DNA of 64,000 nucleotides from Roseiarcus fermentans (GTDB lineage: Bacteria > Pseudomonadota > Alphaproteobacteria > Rhizobiales > Beijerinckiaceae): contig NZ_QNRK01000001.1 of assembly GCF_003315135.1 (NCBI RefSeq), positions 131,458 through 195,457 on the forward strand, in the 5' to 3' direction. The notes under the pieces were generated by a model. The model was not told where the DNA came from and made no database searches. It worked only from the letters and a program-made list of their open reading frames with translations. Made by a program: the position numbers and the translations under genes. Below are positions 18,342 through 26,157 of this stretch, piece by piece. Within the stretch, counting starts at the first letter, position 1, and the number at the start of each line of letters is the position of its first letter.

Positions 18342-20675
18342 ATGCCGATCGTGAGCGTGCGCCGTCTGATTCTCGCGCTCGCGGCCCTCGCGGCGCTGTT
18401 CGCGCCGGCCCCGGGCGCAGCGGTCCGCGCCGCCGACGCCGCTCCGCCGCCCGACGCCGTCGGCAGCGCGACCTGCGCCTCCTGTCATCCCGACCAGGCG
18501 AAGCTGTGGGCCGGTTCGCATCACAAGGCGGCGATGGACCACGCGACCGAGGCGTCCGTCCTCGGGGATTTTTCCAATGCGACCTTCGAACAATTCGGCG
18601 TGACCTCGCGCTTCTTCCGGCGCGACGGCAAGTTCATGGTCGAGACCGACGGGCCGGACGGCAAACTGGCCGAATTCGAGATCGCCTACACTTTCGGCGT
18701 CTATCCGCTGCAGCAATATCTGATCGCGTTCCCCGACGGGCGGTTGCAGGCGCTCGGGATCGCCTGGGACAGCCGGCCGAAGGACAAGGGCGGGCAGCGC
18801 TGGTTCAGCCTCTATCCGCACGAGCCGATCCCGCACGACGACCCGCTGCACTGGACGAAGCTCAACCAGAACTGGAACTTCATGTGCGCCGAGTGCCATT
18901 CGACCGGCGTGCGCAAGAATTACGACGCCCGGGCCGACAGGTTCGCCACCACCTGGGCCGAGATCAGCGTCGGCTGCGAGAGCTGCCACGGCAAGGGTTC
19001 GGCTCACGTCGCGTGGGCGAAGACGCACGCAGGCTCGAGCGCCCCAGCCGGCGACGACGACTCGAAGGGGCTCGTGGTGCGCTTCGACGAGCGGGCGAAC
19101 AGGCCGTGGGCGATCGATCCCGCGTCCGGCAACGCGCGCCCGGGCGCCGACCCGGCCCCCTTGCGCAAGGAAGTCGAGACCTGCGGCCTGTGCCATGCCC
19201 GCCGCGGGCAGATCAACGAGGACTGGGTTCCCGGCCGCTGGCTCAGCGACACCCACGTCGTCCCGCCGCTCTCCCGCGGTCTTTATTTCGCCGACGGGCA
19301 GATGGAGGACGAAGTCTACAATTACGGCGCGTTCAAACAGAGCAAGATGTTTTCCAGGGGCGTCACCTGCAGCGACTGCCACGACCCGCACAGCGCCGGG
19401 CTGAGGCTTCCCGGCGACGGCGTGTGCCTGCAATGCCATGCGCCGACCACCTATGCAGCGGCGGCGCACGGGCGCCACGAGGGGGTCGATCCCCCGGTCG
19501 GCTGCGTCCAGTGTCACATGCCGACGCGCACCTACATGGTCGTCCACACGCGCCATGATCACAGCTTCCGCATTCCCCGACCGGACCTGTCGGCGCAGAC
19601 AGGCGCGCCGAACGCCTGTAACGCCTGCCACGCCGACAAATCCCCGCAATGGGCGGCGGACGCCGTTCGAGACTGGCATGGGCCGGACCGGAACGGTTTT
19701 CAGCATTATGCGCCGGCCTTCCACGCCGCCTGGTCCGGTTCGGCCGACGCGGAGGCGCTGCTCGCGCACGTCGCCGCCGACCGCCAGACGCCCGGATTCG
19801 CCCGCGCCGGCGCGCTCGCCGAGCTTCAGCCGTTCCTCTCGGGCAAGACCGTCGACATCGCGAAGGCGGGCCTGACCGACCCCGATCCGATGGTGCGGAT
19901 CGGCGCGCTCGACATGCTCGCCGCCGCGCCGGCCGAGGCGCTCTGGCCGATCGTCGCGCCGTTGCTCGCCGACCCGGTGCGCGGCGTGCACATCCGCGCC
20001 GTCGATCTCCTCGCCGCCATGCCGGCGGCCGCCCGGCCGGAAGCCGATCGCGCCGCGTTCGATCGCGCCGCCGCCGAGTTCGTCGCGGCGCAAAGGCTCA
20101 ACGCCGACCGTCCCGAAGCGCGGCTGACGCTCGGCGGCTTTTACGCCCGCGAAGGGCTACTCGCGGACGCGGAGGCGGAATACCGGGCGGCGCTGAAGCT
20201 GTCGCCGCTTTTCGCCCCCGCGGCGGTCAACCTCGCCGACCTCTATCGGGAAACCGGCCGCGATGCGGAGGGCGAGGCGGTTCTGCGCGCGGCTATCGCC
20301 TTCACGCCGGGGGACGCCGGTCTGCACCACGCGCTGGGGCTGGCGCTGGTCCGGATGAGGCGCAACGCCGACGCCCTCGTCGAGTTCCAGCAGGCGACGG
20401 CGTTGGCGCCGGACGACCCGCACAACGCCTATGTCTACGCGGTCGCGCTGAACTCGGCCGGCCGCGCGGGCGACGCCCTGAAGACGCTGGCCGCGGCGCT
20501 CAGCCGCCGCCCGGACGACAGCGGCCTCCTGACCCTCATGGTCGAGATCGAGCAGCAGGAGGGCGACCTCGCCGGCGCGCTTCGTGACGCCGAGCGGCTG
20601 CTGGCGCTCCAGCCGGACGATCCGGACCTGAAGCTTTATGTCGAGGCGCTGCGGGGGCGGACGAAGGCGAGGTGA
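18342..20675 (+). CDS. exported octahaem c-type cytochrome with TPR domain
   Basis: A signal peptide (LILALAALAALFAPAPG) is followed by eight CxxCH haem sites between about residues 45 and 430: CASCH, CAECH, CESCH, CGLCH, CSDCH, CLQCH, CVQCH and CNACH. After a HEAT-like stretch (KAGLTDPDPMVRIGALDML), roughly residues 590-770 form tetratricopeptide repeats. It should be a periplasmic electron carrier or reductase subunit with a protein-interaction tail. The first haem region resembles cytochrome c554-like proteins. GGAGGG directly abuts the ATG at 18342 and sits nine bases before a GTG at 18351, so the GTG may be the real start. No cytochrome maturation or partner quinol gene is nearby. Confidence 0.85.
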   Translation: MPIVSVRRLILALAALAALFAPAPGAAVRAADAAPPPDAVGSATCASCHPDQAKLWAGSHHKAAMDHATEASVLGDFSNATFEQFGVTSRFFRRDGKFMVETDGPDGKLAEFEIAYTFGVYPLQQYLIAFPDGRLQALGIAWDSRPKDKGGQRWFSLYPHEPIPHDDPLHWTKLNQNWNFMCAECHSTGVRKNYDARADRFATTWAEISVGCESCHGKGSAHVAWAKTHAGSSAPAGDDDSKGLVVRFDERANRPWAIDPASGNARPGADPAPLRKEVETCGLCHARRGQINEDWVPGRWLSDTHVVPPLSRGLYFADGQMEDEVYNYGAFKQSKMFSRGVTCSDCHDPHSAGLRLPGDGVCLQCHAPTTYAAAAHGRHEGVDPPVGCVQCHMPTRTYMVVHTRHDHSFRIPRPDLSAQTGAPNACNACHADKSPQWAADAVRDWHGPDRNGFQHYAPAFHAAWSGSADAEALLAHVAADRQTPGFARAGALAELQPFLSGKTVDIAKAGLTDPDPMVRIGALDMLAAAPAEALWPIVAPLLADPVRGVHIRAVDLLAAMPAAARPEADRAAFDRAAAEFVAAQRLNADRPEARLTLGGFYAREGLLADAEAEYRAALKLSPLFAPAAVNLADLYRETGRDAEGEAVLRAAIAFTPGDAGLHHALGLALVRMRRNADALVEFQQATALAPDDPHNAYVYAVALNSAGRAGDALKTLAAALSRRPDDSGLLTLMVEIEQQEGDLAGALRDAERLLALQPDDPDLKLYVEALRGRTKAR

Positions 20676-20677
20676 TT

Positions 20678-20730
20678 TTCACCACCAAGGACACGAAGTC
20701 TTTGTGCGCCTTCGTGTCCTTGGCGGTGAA
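20678..20730. repeat. 21-bp palindromic repeat (REP-like) after the cytochrome gene
   Basis: The arm TTCACCACCAAGGACACGAAG at 20678-20698 (written with one base over 20, so read as TTCACCACCAAGGACACGAA plus G) pairs with 20710-20730 with one mismatch and an 11-base loop. It fills the gap between the convergent cytochrome and CLC genes and could end transcription from both. Similar CACCAAGGACACGAAG palindromes are scattered in many genomes. Confidence 0.7.
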
Positions 20731-20745
20731 TTTCGAGGCCCTGCC

Positions 20746-22512
20746 TCACCCGCCCCCGAGCACGCCCTTCATCGCGCCGTCGGTCTCCTGCGCGTAGCGG
20801 CGCGCCGCGAAGGCCTCGCCGAGGGTTCCCAGAACATGGTCCGTGTCGCGCTCGGTGACGGCGAGGGTGTCGGCATGGACGGCGCCGAACAGGTCGAGCG
20901 CCATCCGGATGTCGTCGTCGGGATGCAGCGTCGTCGCCGGAAGATGGACGAGAAGGCCCACGGCTCCGCCGTCGTCGTCGTCCGCCAGCGTCGCGGCGTG
21001 CGCTTCGGCGACATGGACGAGGCCGCAGTAGCGACCATCCTCGTCGACCGCCACCACGACGTTGGCGCTGCCGAGCGGATAGGCCTCGCGGAAGGCGCGC
21101 ACGCTCCCGGCGGCGAGGAAGATCGCCGGCGACGGGATCATCATCTTGGCCACGGTCAGGTCGCGCAGCCACCCCACGTCCTGCCCGCCGCGGATCGTCT
21201 CGCCGCGCAGGTGCAGGCGCCAGGTGGTGAACGAATAGCCGAACGTCGTGCGGACCGCGAGCGAGGCGGCGATCGAGGCGGCGAGCACGCCGCCGGCGAT
21301 GCCGAGATTGCCGGTGCTCTCGAGCACGAGGAAGGTCATGGTCAGCGGGCCGCCGACGATCGCGGTGCTGAGCGCGCCCATGCCGACGAGCACGCAGGCG
21401 ACCATGTCCAGCCCGAGGCCGGGAAAGGCGAAAGCGATCGCGATCGCATAGAGCTTGCCGAGCAGCGAGCCGACGAACAGCGAGGCGAAGAACAGGCCGC
21501 CGCGAAAGCCGGAGGCGAGCGAGGCCATGCTGGCGAAAAGCTTCAGCGCGATGAGAATGACGAGTTCGCGCACGCCGAGCGGCCAGTAGAAGTCGAGCCC
21601 GAGCGCGCCGTGGCCGGCGCCCAGCACCTGCGGCGTGTAGAGCGCCATGCAGCCGAGGAGAAATCCGCCCGCGACCGGACGCAGGAGCCGCGAGGGAACG
21701 AAGAAGCGGAACGCCCGCTCGATCCAGGCGGCCGCCTGCATCGCCCCGACGCCGAGCGCGGCCGCCACCAGCCCGAGCCCGATCAGAGCAACGTAATGCT
21801 CGATTGCCAGCGTGGGCGCGTCCGGGACCGAGATCACGTAGGGCGCGCCGACGATCGCCTTGGTGGTCAGCGTGGCGGTGAGCGTGGCGGCGAACACCGG
21901 ACCGGCGATGGCGAGCGAATAGACGCCGATGATCAGCTCGAAGGCGTAGAAGGCGCCCGTGATCGGCGCGCCGAAGGCCGCCGCGATGGCGCCGCCGGCG
22001 CCGCAGCCGACCAGCATGCGCAGATCCTGCCGGCGAAGGCGGCCGTTCAGCCCGATGCGCGAGGCGAGCCCGCCGCCGATCTGGGCGTATCCGGCCTCGA
22101 GGCCGACCGACGCCCCGCAGCCGTTCGACATCACCGTCTGCGCCGCCACCAGCAGGCTGTCGCTGAGCGACATGCGCCCGCCCCTGAGCGCGTTGGCCTC
22201 GACCGGATCGACCCCCGGCGACAGTTTTCGACGCGCCCGGAAAACGTCGATCGCGCCGAGGGCGAGGCCGGCGAGCATGGGCGCGGCGAAAGCGGCCACC
22301 AACGGAACGCGCTCGGCGGCGCTGAGGCGGACGTCGAAGGGAATGCCGTAGATCACGACATGGGCGAAATCGACGATCAGGGTCATGGCGCTGACCGCGA
22401 CCCCCGAGAGCGCGCCGACAGCGATCGCCAGCACGACCAGCCCGAACTCGCCGCCGCGCAGCGACCCGCGTAGCCGCGCCAGGAGGAGGAGCGCCGGGCG
22501 CGCTATTCTCAT
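20746..22512 (-). CDS. CLC-family chloride channel/antiporter with CBS-type tail
   Basis: A 588-residue membrane protein with about ten helices and a C-terminal cytoplasmic CBS region (LTVAKMMIPSPAIF, later VVVAVDEDGRYCGLVH). The segment GASVGLEAGYAQIGGG aligns with the CLC GREGPxxQIG motif, keeping the gating glutamate but with GLEAG in place of GREGP. GGLFFASLFVGSLLG matches the later GxFxP region in altered form. This belongs to a divergent bacterial branch, so ion selectivity is uncertain. It lies downstream of the HMG-CoA lyase gene, 93 bp away, and may be co-transcribed. Confidence 0.85.
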   Translation of the reverse strand: MRIARPALLLLARLRGSLRGGEFGLVVLAIAVGALSGVAVSAMTLIVDFAHVVIYGIPFDVRLSAAERVPLVAAFAAPMLAGLALGAIDVFRARRKLSPGVDPVEANALRGGRMSLSDSLLVAAQTVMSNGCGASVGLEAGYAQIGGGLASRIGLNGRLRRQDLRMLVGCGAGGAIAAAFGAPITGAFYAFELIIGVYSLAIAGPVFAATLTATLTTKAIVGAPYVISVPDAPTLAIEHYVALIGLGLVAAALGVGAMQAAAWIERAFRFFVPSRLLRPVAGGFLLGCMALYTPQVLGAGHGALGLDFYWPLGVRELVILIALKLFASMASLASGFRGGLFFASLFVGSLLGKLYAIAIAFAFPGLGLDMVACVLVGMGALSTAIVGGPLTMTFLVLESTGNLGIAGGVLAASIAASLAVRTTFGYSFTTWRLHLRGETIRGGQDVGWLRDLTVAKMMIPSPAIFLAAGSVRAFREAYPLGSANVVVAVDEDGRYCGLVHVAEAHAATLADDDDGGAVGLLVHLPATTLHPDDDIRMALDLFGAVHADTLAVTERDTDHVLGTLGEAFAARRYAQETDGAMKGVLGGG

Positions 22513-22605
22513 CCGCGAGGCCCGTCCGGTCGATCGAGGTTCATCGGCATGGGCGGATTTATGCGTGGCGCGACGCGCGAAGCCAAGGCCGCGTCGTGCG
22601 CGAAT

Positions 22606-23505
22606 TCAGCCGGCTGTGCGGGCCATCGCGAGATGCGAACGCGGAGCGCGGCCGAGGGCGCGCGCGATGAACAGGGAGGTCTCGATCAGCCTGTCCAGTG
22701 AGACGCCGGTTTCGACGCCCATCCCCTGCAGCATGTAGACGACGTCTTCGGTCGCAACATTGCCGGTGGCGCCCTTGGCGTAGGGGCAACCCCCGAGGCC
22801 GCCGATCGAGGAATCGACGACGGATACGCCCCGCTCGAGGCAGGCGAAGATGTTGGCGAGCGCCTGTCCATAGGTGTCGTGGAAATGAACCGCGACGTGC
22901 TGGAGCGGGATGCTGGCGGACACCGCATCGACCAAGCGGCGCGCGGCGAGCGGCGTGCCGACGCCGATGGTGTCGCCCAGCGAGATCTCGTAGCATCCCA
23001 TTGCGGTCAGTTCGCCGGCGACGCGCACGACGTCCGCCACGGCGACGTCCCCCTGATAAGGGCAGCCGAGCACGCAGGAGACGTAGCCGCGCACGCGGAT
23101 CCCGTTCGCCAGCGCCCGTTCCAGGACGGGCGCGAAACGGGCGAGGCTTTCCTCGACGCTGCAATTGATGTTCTTGCGCGAGAAGGCCTGCGAGGCCGCC
23201 GCGAACACGGCGATCTCGTCCGCGCCGGCGGCGAGCGCCGCGTCGAGGCCCTTCTCATTGGGCACGAGCACCGGATAGGCGACGCCCGGACGCCGCTTCA
23301 GCCGTCGGACGAGGTCGGCCGTGTCGGTCATCTGGGGAACCCATCGGGGCGACACGAAGCTGCCCGCCTCGATCGTCCGCAGGCCCGCCTCGCCGAGCCG
23401 GTCGATCAGCTCGAGCCGGATCCCGGTCGGGACCTGAGCCGCCTCGTTCTGCAGGCCGTCGCGCGGACCGACCTCGACGATCCGGACTCGGGATGGAAAC
23501 GCCAT
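22606..23505 (-). CDS. mvaB: hydroxymethylglutaryl-CoA lyase
   Basis: A 299-residue enzyme cleaving HMG-CoA to acetyl-CoA and acetoacetate. The start VEVGPRDGLQNEA and the metal site HFHDTYGQALAN are clear. The catalytic-Cys loop GGLGGCPYAKGATGNVATED is complete. It serves leucine breakdown in many bacteria. Here it is the last catabolic gene of the leftward operon that begins with class II HMG-CoA reductase, as in the Pseudomonas mevalonii mvaAB system, so mevalonate breakdown is the better reading. The gap to the upstream ABC ATPase gene is 56 bp. Confidence 0.92.
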   Translation of the reverse strand: MAFPSRVRIVEVGPRDGLQNEAAQVPTGIRLELIDRLGEAGLRTIEAGSFVSPRWVPQMTDTADLVRRLKRRPGVAYPVLVPNEKGLDAALAAGADEIAVFAAASQAFSRKNINCSVEESLARFAPVLERALANGIRVRGYVSCVLGCPYQGDVAVADVVRVAGELTAMGCYEISLGDTIGVGTPLAARRLVDAVSASIPLQHVAVHFHDTYGQALANIFACLERGVSVVDSSIGGLGGCPYAKGATGNVATEDVVYMLQGMGVETGVSLDRLIETSLFIARALGRAPRSHLAMARTAG

Positions 23506-23561
23506 GGCTCGGCTCTCGGGATGGTCGGGGAGACGACAACGCGGGGTCGGCGACCTCCGAA

Positions 23562-25061
23562 TCAGTGCACCGCCGCGTACATGATCTTTTCCTCGGTCGC
23601 TTCGTCGACCGTCATTTCCTCGACGATGCGCCCTTGCCGCGCCACCAGAATGCGATCCGAGAGGCTGAGGATCTCCGGCAGGTACGAGGAGATCACCACC
23701 ACCGCCGCCCCCGCGTCGGCGAGGCTCTGAATCATGTGATGGATCTCGGCGATCGCGCCGACGTCGACCCCGCGCGTCGGCTCGTCGAAAATGATCAGCG
23801 AGGGGTTCTGAATAAGCGACTTGGCGACGACGATCTTCTGCTGGTTGCCGCCCGACAGCTCGATCACCTTGGCGTTCTTGTCGATCGCGCGGACATTCAA
23901 CGCGTCCAGCCAGCGCTCCGACTGCCGTCGCGCCTCGGCCATGGTGACGTAAGCCACCGGATTGGCCCCCATCGCCAGCCTGCCGAGGAAGACGTTCTGA
24001 GCCATTCGCATGCTTTCGAAGAGACCGTCGAGTTTGCGGTCCTCGGTCACGTAGGCCACGCCGCGCTCGACCGCCTGGCGCGGAACCCGAAATCGAACCG
24101 GCTCGCCGCGCAGCTTGATCCGGCCGCCATGCCAGAAGTCCCGTTTCAGCACTCCGGCGGCGATCTTCATCATTTCGGTGCGTCCGGCCCCGACGAGGCC
24201 GAACATCCCGGTGATCTGGCCGGCGTAGACCGACAGGGTCGCGCCCCGCACCGCCTTCCCCATCGTGACGTTTTCGAGCGCGAGCACCTTTTCGCCGCGC
24301 TTGCGCACCCGTCTGCGCGCGGTCTCCCCGCCGTACAGCTGGGCGGTGAGCTGTCGTCCGACCATCGCCTGAACGATCCGTTCGCGGGTGAAGTTTTTGG
24401 CGTCGTCGGCCACGATCAGCTGCCCGTCGCGCAGCACGGCGATGCGGTCGGCGATCGTGAGCGCCTCTTCGAGCGCGTGGGAGATGAAGATGATCGAGGC
24501 GTCCTGCTTCTTCAGGGTCCCGATGAGCGCGAAGAAATGCTGCTTCTCTTCCGGCGTCAGCGTGGCGGTCGGCTCGTCGAAGATGAAGATCCGCGCCTTG
24601 TGGTGCACGGCGCGGGCGATCTCGACCATCTGCTTTTTCGCGGCGCCGAGGCTCGACACCAGCGCGGTCGGTTCGACGGGAAAGTTCAAGCTCTGCAGGT
24701 GCTGCTGAGCCGCGATGTTGACGCCGCGTAGCCGGTTGAAGAAATTCTCGGCGCCGAGGAAGATGTTCTGCGCCACCGTCATCGACGGAATGAGGTTCGT
24801 CTCCTGAAACACCATCGCGACGCCGCAGCGCAGCGCCTCGGCGGGCGAAGCGAACTGGACCGGCGCGCCTTCGAGCCGGAGTTCGCCCGAGGTCAACCGA
24901 TAGAGTCCGGCGAGGACCTTGGTCAGCGTCGACTTGCCGGCGCCGTTCTCGCCGACCAGCGCGAGCACCTCGCCCTTTCGCAACGTGAGATTGACGTTCC
25001 GGAACGCCGGATTGCCGCGGAACGCCTTGGTCGCATCCCTGAATTCGACGACGTCAGTCAT
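23562..25061 (-). CDS. ribose-type ABC importer ATPase (two nucleotide-binding domains)
   Basis: A 499-residue RbsA/MglA-like ATPase. The first domain has Walker A VGENGAGKST and Walker B IFIFDEPTATLT with a degenerate signature (SSLGAAKKQMVE). The second lacks a normal Walker A (FGLVGAGRTEM) but has LSGGNQQK and LIIFDEPTRGVD. That asymmetry is normal for CUT2 importers. It powers uptake through the two permeases encoded upstream. The ATG at 25061 overlaps the end of the lactonase gene by 8 bp. The longer frame to 25115 is Arg-rich and not family-like. Confidence 0.92.
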   Translation of the reverse strand: MTDVVEFRDATKAFRGNPAFRNVNLTLRKGEVLALVGENGAGKSTLTKVLAGLYRLTSGELRLEGAPVQFASPAEALRCGVAMVFQETNLIPSMTVAQNIFLGAENFFNRLRGVNIAAQQHLQSLNFPVEPTALVSSLGAAKKQMVEIARAVHHKARIFIFDEPTATLTPEEKQHFFALIGTLKKQDASIIFISHALEEALTIADRIAVLRDGQLIVADDAKNFTRERIVQAMVGRQLTAQLYGGETARRRVRKRGEKVLALENVTMGKAVRGATLSVYAGQITGMFGLVGAGRTEMMKIAAGVLKRDFWHGGRIKLRGEPVRFRVPRQAVERGVAYVTEDRKLDGLFESMRMAQNVFLGRLAMGANPVAYVTMAEARRQSERWLDALNVRAIDKNAKVIELSGGNQQKIVVAKSLIQNPSLIIFDEPTRGVDVGAIAEIHHMIQSLADAGAAVVVISSYLPEILSLSDRILVARQGRIVEEMTVDEATEEKIMYAAVH

Positions 25062-26157
25062 GGGCGGCCTCGAACGAAGCGACGCGCGCGACGACGCCCG
25101 CGCCGCGCGACGCAATCAGAAGGTCCTGGTTCCATTCGGCGATCGAGGCGACGCCGTGCAGCGAGCCGTCGGCCCGGCTGTGCAGGCTGCCGATCGGCGC
25201 GCCGTCCGCGTCGCACCGCGCCACGAGCCCGTAGGATCGCGACGGCGCCCAGGGCTTGACGATCCCCATCTGACGAACGGACCCCTGCTGCAAGGGTTGG
25301 TCGGGCGCATCGGAGGAGCGATAATCGGGACCGATCCAGTCGTCCTCGTCGATCGTGGCGATCATGTCGCGACGAAAATCGTGCTCGACGAGCAGGAATT
25401 CGAACAATTGCCGGCGGGGCGCGAACAGGGCCAGCCAGAATCCGCCGTCCGACGCCGCCGCCATGCGCGCCGGGTAGGCCGGCAGGTCGTCGAGGAGCGT
25501 CTCAGGCGCGCGGTCCGTCGAGATTCGCAAGCGAAGGATCCGGTGGCGCCAGCTCTCCGAGACGAGGACCGTCCCGTTCCGCTGGACGAGCGCGCCGTAG
25601 GGAAACGCCAGATCCGCGGCGATCGTCCTGACGGCGCCTTTGCCGAGCTCGACGACGACGACGGCTCCGGAGGCGCCGTTCTCCATGAGATCGCGCTTCC
25701 AGTCGACGGCTCGATTGCGGGTGGACCCGACGCAGACGAGCACGCGCTCGTCATCGAGCGCCGCGCCCGCGGTCATGCAGGACGACAAGGGGGTCGGAAC
25801 CGGAACGAAGCTCCAGGCGCTGTCCGCCGTCCGCACATGCAGCCCTTCGGACTCGACCCCGACGATCAGGCGGCCGTTCGGGGCGCCCGCGAGAAAGGCG
25901 ACCCGCGATCCGAACCGGCGCGCCTCGACGGCGACGAAGGCGCCGCCCCGGTGTTCGATGCGATGGAGGCAGCGACCGGCGGAGCAATAGGCTGCCCCGC
26001 CGGCCGTCACGACGGAGTCGACATCCGGGAGGATGAACAGTCGCTCCGCCTGTTCGAGAAGGGCGTTCGGCTTGAATGGGCCGTCCATCGGCGGAACCGA
26101 GACGAATGTGTCGCGGCCGATCAGGGCGCGTCCGGCGGCTCTGAGCATGGCGAACAT
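25054..26157 (-). CDS. SMP-30/strictosidine synthase-like beta-propeller (putative lactonase)
   Basis: A 367-residue cytoplasmic protein without signal peptide, made of repeated propeller blades (AFPYGALVQRNGTVLVSESW, then ARMAAASDGGFWLAL). The spacing of these motifs matches the six-bladed strictosidine-synthase/APMAP-type lactonase group. It is a divergent paralogue of the propeller fused to the permease just upstream: the ESWRHRILRL stretch parallels AETWACRINRY there. The start overlaps the fusion stop (TGATG). In this operon a role opening a lactone such as mevalonolactone is inferred from context only. Confidence 0.75.
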   Translation of the reverse strand: MFAMLRAAGRALIGRDTFVSVPPMDGPFKPNALLEQAERLFILPDVDSVVTAGGAAYCSAGRCLHRIEHRGGAFVAVEARRFGSRVAFLAGAPNGRLIVGVESEGLHVRTADSAWSFVPVPTPLSSCMTAGAALDDERVLVCVGSTRNRAVDWKRDLMENGASGAVVVVELGKGAVRTIAADLAFPYGALVQRNGTVLVSESWRHRILRLRISTDRAPETLLDDLPAYPARMAAASDGGFWLALFAPRRQLFEFLLVEHDFRRDMIATIDEDDWIGPDYRSSDAPDQPLQQGSVRQMGIVKPWAPSRSYGLVARCDADGAPIGSLHSRADGSLHGVASIAEWNQDLLIASRGAGVVARVASFEAAHD

